Below, piece after piece: positions 1-5,970 of a DNA stretch of 7,038 nucleotides. Both the position numbers and the translations under genes were made by a program. The stretch is from the NCBI GenBank assembly GCA_946886645.1, contig CAMPIY010000088.1, positions 1 through 7,038 on the forward strand. Reading direction: 5' to 3'. Under the pieces are notes generated by a model, which was not told the origin of the DNA, did no database searches, and saw only the letters and a program-made list of their open reading frames with translations. Position 1 is the stretch's first letter, and each line of letters begins with the position of its first letter. The stretch comes from an uncultured Sphingomonas sp. GTDB taxonomy: Bacteria > Pseudomonadota > Alphaproteobacteria > Sphingomonadales > Sphingomonadaceae.

Positions 1-434
<434 letters not shown>

Positions 435-2192
435 ATGTCAATAAGAAGGCTGCCTTCCGAACTCATCAATCGCATCGCCGCGGGCGAAGTGGTGGAACGG
501 CCGGCCAGCGCTCTCAAGGAGTTGGTCGAAAACGCGCTGGATGCCGGGGCAGCGAACGTCGCGATTCGCCTGGGCGCGGGCGGCCTCGATTTAGTCGAAG
601 TGACCGACGACGGCTGCGGCATGGCGCCCGACGAGATGGCGCTCGCCCTGGAGCGGCACGCGACCTCCAAATTGCCCGACGACCGGATCGAGTCCGTCAC
701 CAGCTTCGGCTTTCGCGGCGAAGCACTGCCGTCGATCGCCAGCGTTTCCCGGCTGACGCTGGAGAGCCGCACGCGCGGATCGGATGGGTGGCGGGTTGCC
801 GTGGACCATGGCGCGAAGGCGGAAGAGGGGCCGGCCGCGCTTCCGCCCGGCACCCGGGTCCGGGTCGAGGGACTGTTCGACAAGGTCCCCGCGCGACGCA
901 AGTTCCTGCGGAGCCCCCGCGCGGAATATGCCGCCTGCCTCGATGCAGTGAAGCGCCTCGCGATGGCCAGGCCGGACGTTGCCTTCACCCTGGAGAATGA
1001 TGGTCGGAGGACGCTGTCCGTCCAGGCGTCGGACCAGCCGACGCGAGTGGCGGCACTGCTCGACCGGGACCTGGAGCGCCACGGAATCGGGATCGATTGC
1101 GTGCGCGAGGGCATGGGGCTGACCGGTGTGGTGAGCCTTCCGACCTTCAACCGCGGCATGGCCGACCGCCAATATCTGTTCGTCAACGACCGGCCGGTGA
1201 AGGACCGGCTGCTGATTGGAGCGCTGAGAGGCGCCTATCGCGACCTGTTGGCGCGCGACCGCCACCCGATCGCCGCCCTTTTCGTGACGGTCCCTGCGGG
1301 CGAGGTCGACATCAACGTCCACCCGGCCAAGACCGAGGTGCGGTTCCGCGATCCCGCGGCGGTGCGCGGCCTCATCATTGGCGGCCTGAGAGCAGCGCTG
1401 GACGAGGCCGGCCATCGCAGCGCCGCCCGGGAGCAGTTCGCGGCGGCGGTCAACTGGCAGTCCGAGCCAATCGGCACAGGCGATGAATTTCCTCGCGACG
1501 ACCGCATTCCCGCATTCGCGGAAATACCCAGCGCCGTTGTAGCCGAGCGAAAGCTTGACTTCGGCCACCAGCCTGCTGCCCGCGCGGAGCCCGCAATCGC
1601 ACCTGTTCCCGCTTATCCGCTCGGCGTCGCCCGCGGCCAGGTCGCGGCAACCTACATCGTCGCCGAAGCCGAAGACGGTCTCGTCATCGTCGATCAGCAC
1701 GCTGCCCACGAACGGCTTGTCCTGGAGCGCATGCGCAAAGCCACCGGGGACGGGCAGATCGCTCGCCAGGCGCTGCTGATCCCGGAAGTCGTCGAGCTGG
1801 ACGAACCGGACTGCGACCGCCTGGAAGGCGCCGCTCCCGACCTGGGCGCACTGGGCCTTGAGCTGGAGCGGTTCGGCCCGACGACCATATTGGTGAGGAC
1901 GGTACCGGCCGCGCTCGGCAAGGCGGATATTCCGGGTTTGATCGACGATGTCGCCGCCGAGCTTGCGGAGTTGGGCTCCTCGCTGGCCCTTCGCGACCGG
2001 CTGGACCATGTCGCCGCAACCATGGCCTGCCACGGTTCGGTGAGGGCAGGGCGCGTCCTTTCCGTCGCGGAAATGAACGCCCTGCTCCGGGAAATGGAGG
2101 TCACGCCCCATTCGGGCCAGTGCAACCATGGCCGCCCGACATGGGTAAAGCTGGCTCACGCGGATATCGAAAAATTGTTCGGCCGCCGCTAA
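435..2192 (+). CDS. mutL: DNA mismatch repair protein MutL (endonuclease type)
   Basis: Mismatch-repair ATPase that is recruited by MutS at mismatches. The 585-residue product has the full GHKL ATPase set: LINRIAAGEVVERP with catalytic Glu29 and Mg-binding Asn33 in KELVENALDAGA, DDGCGM (58-63), ATSKL (76-80) and GFRGEAL (92-98). A proline/alanine-rich linker around residues 340-400 leads to the C-terminal dimerisation domain. That domain carries DQHAAHERLVLE (420-431), which fits the DQHA-x2-E-x4-E metal-binding motif of nicking MutL proteins. It is followed by ACHGSVRAGR (531-540), CNHGRP (563-568) and a C-terminal LFGRR. This indicates a self-nicking MutL, as expected in bacteria without MutH. 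CNHGRP differs from the more usual CPHGRP, in a position that probably tolerates it. The ATG at 435 is supported by the conserved N-terminus, only weakly by AGGA at 423-426. Length is normal for alphaproteobacteria. Confidence 0.98.
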   Translation: MSIRRLPSELINRIAAGEVVERPASALKELVENALDAGAANVAIRLGAGGLDLVEVTDDGCGMAPDEMALALERHATSKLPDDRIESVTSFGFRGEALPSIASVSRLTLESRTRGSDGWRVAVDHGAKAEEGPAALPPGTRVRVEGLFDKVPARRKFLRSPRAEYAACLDAVKRLAMARPDVAFTLENDGRRTLSVQASDQPTRVAALLDRDLERHGIGIDCVREGMGLTGVVSLPTFNRGMADRQYLFVNDRPVKDRLLIGALRGAYRDLLARDRHPIAALFVTVPAGEVDINVHPAKTEVRFRDPAAVRGLIIGGLRAALDEAGHRSAAREQFAAAVNWQSEPIGTGDEFPRDDRIPAFAEIPSAVVAERKLDFGHQPAARAEPAIAPVPAYPLGVARGQVAATYIVAEAEDGLVIVDQHAAHERLVLERMRKATGDGQIARQALLIPEVVELDEPDCDRLEGAAPDLGALGLELERFGPTTILVRTVPAALGKADIPGLIDDVAAELAELGSSLALRDRLDHVAATMACHGSVRAGRVLSVAEMNALLREMEVTPHSGQCNHGRPTWVKLAHADIEKLFGRR

Positions 2193-2268
2193 ATATCCAA
2201 CAACTACAAAGGATTGGTGACACTTTGCCGTGTCCCGAGGCATCTTGCGCGATTCGGTAAAACGATGA

Positions 2269-2295
2269 CGTTCGTCTTTTTCTCCGCCGTTCGTC
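2269..2295. repeat. 8-bp direct repeat CGTTCGTC upstream of the barrel-gene promoter
   Basis: CGTTCGTC occurs at 2269-2276 and again at 2288-2295, 19 bp from start to start, close to two helical turns. The second copy ends seven bases before the proposed -35 element of the outer-membrane protein gene. This spacing suits a dimeric activator or response regulator, but no known regulator is recognised and a chance repeat is possible. Confidence 0.3.
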
Positions 2296-2302
2296 GAAGA
2301 AA

Positions 2303-2332
2303 TTGTTGCCTAAAACGCAATCGCCGGATTAA
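2303..2332 (+). promoter_or_regulatory. Candidate sigma70-type promoter for the outer-membrane protein gene
   Basis: TTGTTG at 2303-2308 and GATTAA at 2327-2332 are separated by 18 bases. Transcription would begin near 2339-2341, which places the strong hairpin at 2344-2374 within a few bases of the RNA 5' end. The match to consensus is moderate. It is favoured because the short distance between the hairpin and the start codon leaves no room for a promoter downstream of the hairpin. Confidence 0.4.
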
Positions 2333-2343
2333 GCGCGCCCACC

Positions 2344-2382
2344 CTCCCGAGACGGCTCCGGCCGTGCTCGGGAGTATTTTTT
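2344..2382 (+). promoter_or_regulatory. Terminator-shaped leader hairpin before the outer-membrane protein gene
   Basis: CTCCCGAG (2344-2351) pairs perfectly with CTCGGGAG (2367-2374), enclosing ACGGC/GCCGT (2352-2356 and 2361-2365) with one bulged G at 2366. The loop is TCCG closed by C-G, which is a UNCG-class extra-stable tetraloop in RNA. It is followed by TATTTTTT (2375-2382). In form this is an intrinsic terminator. It lies 151 bases after mutL and only 17 bases before the GTG start at 2400, so the downstream gene's mRNA must begin upstream of it. It can therefore be a mutL terminator, a leader attenuator, a 5' stability hairpin, or a combination. The structure itself is certain; the role is inferred. 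Confidence 0.8.
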
Positions 2383-2399
2383 GTGTGGGAGTAAAGTAA

Positions 2400-2921
2400 G
2401 TGAAGAAGATTGTTTCGCTGGTCGGCCTGTCGGTCGCCGCAATTGCCGCGACCCCGGCCGCCGCGCAGACCGCCGCCCCGACGGGCGCCCGTGTCGAAGC
2501 GCTCGTTGGCTATGACATCGTCAGCTTCGCTGGCGAAGACGAGGGCGGCATCCTGTTCGGCGTTGGCGCCGGTTACGACTTTGCCGTCGGCAACACCGCC
2601 GCGCTCGGCGTCGACGTCGAAGCTTCGGATTCGACGACCGACTACGGCCCCGTCACCACCGGCCGCGACCTCTATGCCGGCCTTCGCGCCACCTTCGCGG
2701 TGAGCCCGCGCGCCAACATCTACGTCAAGGGCGGCTACACCAATGCTCGCCTGAAGGTCGAAGACTTCGGCGGCGCCAACGGCGACGGTTTCCGCCTGGG
2801 CGCCGGTGCGCAGTTCCTGATCGCCGGCAAGGCTTATGTCGGCGGCGAATATCGCTACTCGAACTATGAGTCCGATTTCAGCCGTCACCAGATCGCTGCG
2901 ACGATCGGCACCCGCTTCTAA
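2400..2921 (+). CDS. Small outer-membrane beta-barrel protein
   Basis: Predicted secreted protein of 173 residues. The first 22 residues form a Sec signal peptide: M-K-K, a hydrophobic core (IVSLVGLSVAAIAA) and an AAA-Q cleavage region near residue 22. The mature part alternates polar and hydrophobic residues in short strands rich in Gly, Tyr and aromatic ends (VEALVGYDIVSF, ILFGVGAGYDFAV, LYAGLRATFAV, IYVKGGYTNARL, FRLGAGAQFLI, AYVGGEYRYSNYE, HQIAATIGTRF). This fits an eight-stranded barrel of the OmpX/OmpW/opacity-protein type. The terminal Phe matches the C-terminal signal read by the BAM complex. The GTG start at 2400 is set by GGGAG at 2387-2391 with an 8-base gap, and by the signal peptide. 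It is a single-gene unit between a leader hairpin and its own terminator. No catalytic motif is visible, so ligand or function is unknown; it may be structural or a small pore. Confidence 0.88.
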   Translation: MKKIVSLVGLSVAAIAATPAAAQTAAPTGARVEALVGYDIVSFAGEDEGGILFGVGAGYDFAVGNTAALGVDVEASDSTTDYGPVTTGRDLYAGLRATFAVSPRANIYVKGGYTNARLKVEDFGGANGDGFRLGAGAQFLIAGKAYVGGEYRYSNYESDFSRHQIAATIGTRF

Positions 2922-2945
2922 TCCAAGCGATATGCCAAAATGGGG

Positions 2946-2975
2946 AAGGGGCGTCCGGTTTCGGCGCCCCTTTTT
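2946..2975 (+). terminator. Rho-independent terminator of the outer-membrane protein gene
   Basis: AAGGGGCG (2946-2953) pairs with CGCCCCTT (2965-2972). An inner CCG/CGG pair surrounds a GTTT loop, and a run of five T follows the GC stem (2971-2975). It begins 24 bases after the stop codon, the usual position for a terminator. Confidence 0.9.
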
Positions 2976-3042
2976 CATTGCCGGTGACGACAGGCCCGAC
3001 GAAATTTGCTAGGCAGGCCGTTCGCGATGCGGGAGAATGGTC

Positions 3043-3213
3043 ATGAGCGAGCATGACAAGGGATATTATGCGCGCCGCGCCGCCGAAGAGGCCGAGCTGG
3101 CATTGGCTACGGAGGATCCGGCTGCCCGCGCCGCCCACCGCGGCCTCCAGCGAGTCTATACGGAACGCGCGTCTATCGGGGACCGCGTTCGTGAAGAAGT
3201 AACGCTGCCCTAG
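3043..3213 (+). CDS. Small charged protein of unknown function (56 residues)
   Basis: A short reading frame starting M-S-E-H-D-K-G-Y-Y-A-R-R-A-A-E-E-A-E-L-A and containing EDPAARAAHRGLQRVYTERA. The composition is Ala/Arg/Glu-rich and strongly helical, with no signal peptide, membrane segment or cysteine. The pattern (paired Tyr, RRA, then P..A.AAH..L...Y..R) resembles small uncharacterised proteins I associate with sphingomonads; I cannot assign a function. GGGAG at 3031-3035 lies seven bases before the ATG at 3043, which favours it over the in-frame ATG at 3037 that would be only one base from the site. It follows the terminator of the barrel gene, so it needs its own promoter in 2976-3030, where no good match is visible. 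Its TAG shares the palindrome CTAG (3210-3213) with the stop of the convergent reductoisomerase gene. Confidence 0.72.
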   Translation: MSEHDKGYYARRAAEEAELALATEDPAARAAHRGLQRVYTERASIGDRVREEVTLP

Positions 3214-4175
3214 TCGAGCAGGCGCTTCCGGGCAGATTCCACCGAAAGCTCCCGTGCTTTCTGGCGGGCAGCGCGCAAGCGCGGATAACCTGATGCCTCC
3301 TCGTCGCGAAGGGCATCGGCGAAGCGGCCGGCCCGGATTTCATTCAGGATTTCGGACATCCGTTCGCGAACCCCGTCGTCGACGATGCGCGGTCCGCCCA
3401 TCACCGCGCCCAGCTCGGCCGTATTGCTGATCGCTTCACGCATCCCGGCAATTCCGCGCTGCTCGATGAGGTCGGCGATCAGCTTCAGCTCGCCGACGCA
3501 CTCCATATAGGCGACTTCCTCACTGAAGCCCGCCCGGACCAGCGTGTCGAAGCCGGCGATCAATATTTCGGGCACCCCGCCCCAAACGACCGCCTGCTCG
3601 TTGAACAGATCCGCTTCGCATTCCTCGGCAAAGGTGGATGGAAGCAGGCCCGCCCGGCCGCAGCCGATCGCCCCACCATAGGCAAGGGCGATGGCTTCCG
3701 CCGATCCGGTCGCATCTTGGGCAACGGCGTAGAGCGCGACCATTCCCTGGCCAGCCTCATAAAGCGAGCGAAGCGCCGTGCCGGGTCCCTTGGGCGCCAC
3801 CATGAACACATCGAGGTCGGGGCGCGGAACGATGAAGCCGAAGCGGATCGCGAGACCATGACTGAAGCCAAGCGCAGCGCCGTTGCGCAGGACCGGTTCC
3901 ACCTCGCGGTAAATGGCCGACAGCGTCTCATCCGGAGCAAGCAGCATCAGGACGTCGGCCGATGACGCAGCTTCCTCAATTCCGACCGTCCGAATTCCAT
4001 CCGCCTCGGCTCGCGCGGCGCTTGGAGAGCCGCCGCGAAGGCCGATCACGACGTCGATCCCGCTGTCGCGAAGGTTCAGGGCTTGCGGCCGGCCCTGGTT
4101 TCCGTAGCCGATGATGGCCACGCGCTTCCCGATGAGTGGGGCGGGATCGATGTCGGCGTCGCGCTTTGCGTCCAT
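3210..4175 (-). CDS. ilvC: Divergent class I ketol-acid reductoisomerase (acetohydroxyacid isomeroreductase)
   Basis: The family converts acetolactate or acetohydroxybutyrate with NADPH and Mg into the dihydroxyacid precursors of valine, leucine and isoleucine. The 321-residue product has an N-terminal Rossmann fold (KRVAIIGYGNQG, 17-28), a cofactor loop LRGGSPS (46-52) with Arg47, Ser50 and Ser52 suggesting NADPH, SHG with His106, and APKGPG with Lys129 (127-132). The knotted C-terminal domain keeps the metal and substrate residues Asp189 and Glu193 (DLFNEQ), Glu225 and Glu229 (ECVGELK) and Ser250 (ISNTAELG). These sit one position from the usual class I numbering, so no internal deletion is present. 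Several normally conserved positions are changed: GYGSQGHAHA to GYGNQGRPQA, PKGPGHTVRSEY to PKGPGTALRSLY, and HELK to GELK. The C-terminal MMPW-like end is absent. It starts nine bases after miaA and probably shares its transcript. No ilvB or ilvN is beside it. The fold is sure; that it serves as the main branched-chain enzyme is less so. Confidence 0.88.
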   Translation of the reverse strand: MDAKRDADIDPAPLIGKRVAIIGYGNQGRPQALNLRDSGIDVVIGLRGGSPSAARAEADGIRTVGIEEAASSADVLMLLAPDETLSAIYREVEPVLRNGAALGFSHGLAIRFGFIVPRPDLDVFMVAPKGPGTALRSLYEAGQGMVALYAVAQDATGSAEAIALAYGGAIGCGRAGLLPSTFAEECEADLFNEQAVVWGGVPEILIAGFDTLVRAGFSEEVAYMECVGELKLIADLIEQRGIAGMREAISNTAELGAVMGGPRIVDDGVRERMSEILNEIRAGRFADALRDEEASGYPRLRAARQKARELSVESARKRLLD

Positions 4176-4184
4176 GACCCGTGG

Positions 4185-5114
4185 CTACTCCGCCCCGCGG
4201 AGCAGCGCCAGCGCCCGATCGAATGCATCGCCCTCCAGAGCTTCTCCAAATCTCGGCCAGGTCGGCGGCGGCTGGTTGGTGAACCATGTATATTGCCGTT
4301 TGGCGTAGCGGCGGGTGGCCTGCTGACCCGCTGCAATCGCCTGGGCCTTGGTCAGATTGCCCTCGATGAACGCGCAAAGCTCGCCAACGCCGATCGCCCG
4401 CATGACCGGCAGTTGGGGATCGAGGTTTCGATCGAGCAACGCCCGGACTTCCTCGACAGCTCCCTCATCCACCATCGCGGCGAACCGCCGGTCGCAGCGC
4501 TCGTTGAGCCAGGGCCGGGGAGGGAGCAGCAGGATCGGCCGCAGGGCAATTTGCTCGCCGATCCCGCCTTCAAGCTTCTCCTGCCATTGCGTGAGCGTGC
4601 GCCCGGTCGACCATACCACTTCAAGTGCCCGCGCGATGCGCGTGGTGTCGCCCGGATTGAGCGAAGTCGCCGCGATGGGATCGAGCGGCATGAGCGCTGC
4701 GAGATTTTCCGACACGCCGGCAGCGCGCACTTCCGCGCGGATGCCGGGATCGATCGGTGGAATGGGCGCGATCCCGTCGAGCAACGTTCGAAGGTAGAGG
4801 CCGGTGCCGCCAACGAGGATCGGCAGGCGATTGCTTCCATGAATCTGGGAAATCTCGGCCTTGGCCAGATCGGCCCAGTCGGCGGCCGAGCAAGGCTCGG
4901 CCCCGTCGCGAATGCGGTAGAGCCGATGCTCCGCGCGCTTCAGGTCGTCGGCGGAAGGAGCGGCCGACAGGATGGGCAGGTCGCGATAGATTTGCGCGCT
5001 GTCGGCGTTGACGATCACGCCTCCGTTCGCTTCGGCCAACCTCAGCGCCAGCTCCGACTTGCCGCTGGCGGTCGGACCGGCGATGAGAGCGACGGGAGGC
5101 AATTCCTTGGCCAT
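4185..5114 (-). CDS. miaA: tRNA dimethylallyltransferase MiaA
   Basis: Transfers the dimethylallyl group from DMAPP to N6 of adenosine 37 in tRNAs that read codons beginning with U, the first step to i6A and ms2i6A. The product has 309 residues, a normal length. It shows the P-loop GPTASGKS (13-20), the DSAQIYR segment with Asp38 and Gln41, EHRLY (62-66), VGGTGLYLRTLLDG (101-114), TRIARALEV, the LTQWQ segment, and the C-terminal RRYAKRQYTWF (268-278) that contacts tRNA. The ATG at 5114 is chosen because it puts the P-loop at the usual distance and no other start codon lies between. A longer in-frame reading upstream has no MiaA-like sequence and lies inside serB. No clear Shine-Dalgarno precedes it, so leaderless or weak initiation is possible. 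Its 5' end overlaps that of serB by 8 bp. The reductoisomerase gene follows downstream. Confidence 0.96.
   Translation of the reverse strand: MAKELPPVALIAGPTASGKSELALRLAEANGGVIVNADSAQIYRDLPILSAAPSADDLKRAEHRLYRIRDGAEPCSAADWADLAKAEISQIHGSNRLPILVGGTGLYLRTLLDGIAPIPPIDPGIRAEVRAAGVSENLAALMPLDPIAATSLNPGDTTRIARALEVVWSTGRTLTQWQEKLEGGIGEQIALRPILLLPPRPWLNERCDRRFAAMVDEGAVEEVRALLDRNLDPQLPVMRAIGVGELCAFIEGNLTKAQAIAAGQQATRRYAKRQYTWFTNQPPPTWPRFGEALEGDAFDRALALLRGAE
5094..5099 (+). promoter_or_regulatory. Ribosome binding site that fixes the serB start at TTG
   Basis: GGGAGG at 5094-5099 is seven bases before TTG at 5107-5109. It is a near-perfect Shine-Dalgarno sequence. It lies inside the coding region of miaA on the other strand (the codons for the PPV segment near residues 6-8). 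Confidence 0.8.
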
Positions 5115-5970
5115 TGCGACGCTGATAGCAGCCGGACGGCTGGACGAAAGACTGCTCGCCGAAGCGCTCGATCGAGTCCCCGGTGCTAGCTTCCTGTCAT
5201 GGATCGATGAGGGCGACGCGGCCGATTTGGCAATCGATGGCGACCTCGCCGCCGCCCGGCAGGCGCTGGCGAAGTTGGAAGGGGTGGATTTTGCGGTCCA
5301 TAGCAGCGGGCGCGGGCCGGTCCGCCTGTTCGTTGCCGACATGGATTCGACCATGATCGGCCAGGAATGCATCGACGAACTGGCCGACTATGCCGGCTTC
5401 AAGGAAAAAGTTGCCGAGATCACCGAGCGGGCGATGCAGGGCGAACTGGACTTCGCCCATGCGCTGGCGGAACGGGTAGCGTTGCTCCGAGGCCTGGACC
5501 AAAAAGTCCTGGCCGAGTGCCTGAAGGCCCGCATCCGGCCCAATCCCGGTGCATCCACACTGATCGCGACCCTCAAAGGCCGCGGCGTGCTGACCTTACT
5601 GGTCTCGGGCGGGTTTACCGATTTCGTTCGGCCGATCGCGATGCAGCTTGGCTTCGAGCGGATGAGCGCCAACAGGCTGGCGGTGGAAGACGGCAAATTG
5701 ACTGGCCAAACGGTCGGCAAGATCGTCGATGCCGCGGCCAAGCGCGGCCTGGCGGAAGAAGTTCTCGCCGGCCGGGGGTTGGGGCCGGAATCAATGGTGG
5801 CCATCGGCGATGGAGCCAACGATGTCCCCTTGGTCGAGCTGGCGGGATTGGGCGTTGGCTACCGGCCCAAACCGGCGTTGGCCCAAGTGGCGGACGGCAT
5901 TATCCGTCACCACGACCTCACTGCGCTGCTCTGGATGCAGGGCATTCCCCGCAGCGAGTGGCAGGCTTAG
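5107..5970 (+). CDS. serB: Phosphoserine phosphatase SerB
   Basis: Last step of serine synthesis: hydrolyses phosphoserine to serine in the cytoplasm. With a TTG start at 5107 the product has 287 residues. The HAD phosphatase motifs are complete: motif I DMDST (78-82; nucleophile Asp78, acid/base Asp80), motif II SGG (167-169), motif III Lys205 in QTVGKIVDAA, and motif IV GDGAND (234-239). IGQECIDELADYAG and ERAMQGELDFAHAL form the cap region typical of SerB. The N-terminal 70 residues (AIATLIAAGRLDERLLAEALDRV) form the ACT-like extension found in alphaproteobacterial SerB. The reading frame stays open back to 5008, but the extra residues do not resemble SerB, and the strong GGGAGG before the TTG decides the start. 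It is divergent from and overlaps miaA. Its TAG interlocks with the TAA of the convergent SPOR gene. Confidence 0.95.
   Translation: MAIATLIAAGRLDERLLAEALDRVPGASFLSWIDEGDAADLAIDGDLAAARQALAKLEGVDFAVHSSGRGPVRLFVADMDSTMIGQECIDELADYAGFKEKVAEITERAMQGELDFAHALAERVALLRGLDQKVLAECLKARIRPNPGASTLIATLKGRGVLTLLVSGGFTDFVRPIAMQLGFERMSANRLAVEDGKLTGQTVGKIVDAAAKRGLAEEVLAGRGLGPESMVAIGDGANDVPLVELAGLGVGYRPKPALAQVADGIIRHHDLTALLWMQGIPRSEWQA

Noticed and set aside
2219..2234. Short hairpin GACAC/GTGTC after mutL as a mutL terminator
   Set aside because: Only five base pairs and no T-run follows.
591..2243. Long open frame of about 550 codons antisense to mutL
   Set aside because: It mirrors mutL codon structure, has no recognisable domain, and long antisense frames are common at this GC content.
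2261..2281. ACGA/TCGT hairpin followed by five T as a weak mutL terminator
   Set aside because: A four-bp stem is too weak to support a call.
2214..2399. A 61-codon reading frame (with an internal ATG at 2265) whose TAA directly abuts the GTG of the outer-membrane protein gene, a possible leader peptide
   Set aside because: No well-spaced ribosome binding site, Arg-rich atypical composition, and it runs straight through the hairpin; it looks like chance open frame in GC-rich DNA.
5008..5106. Longer N-terminus of SerB starting at ATG 5008
   Set aside because: The added residues do not resemble SerB and lie antisense to the conserved MiaA P-loop; the strong ribosome site supports TTG 5107.
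5115..5372. N-terminal extension of MiaA up to an ATG at 5372
   Set aside because: The added 86 residues are Ser/Ala-rich antisense of serB and precede the normal MiaA start.
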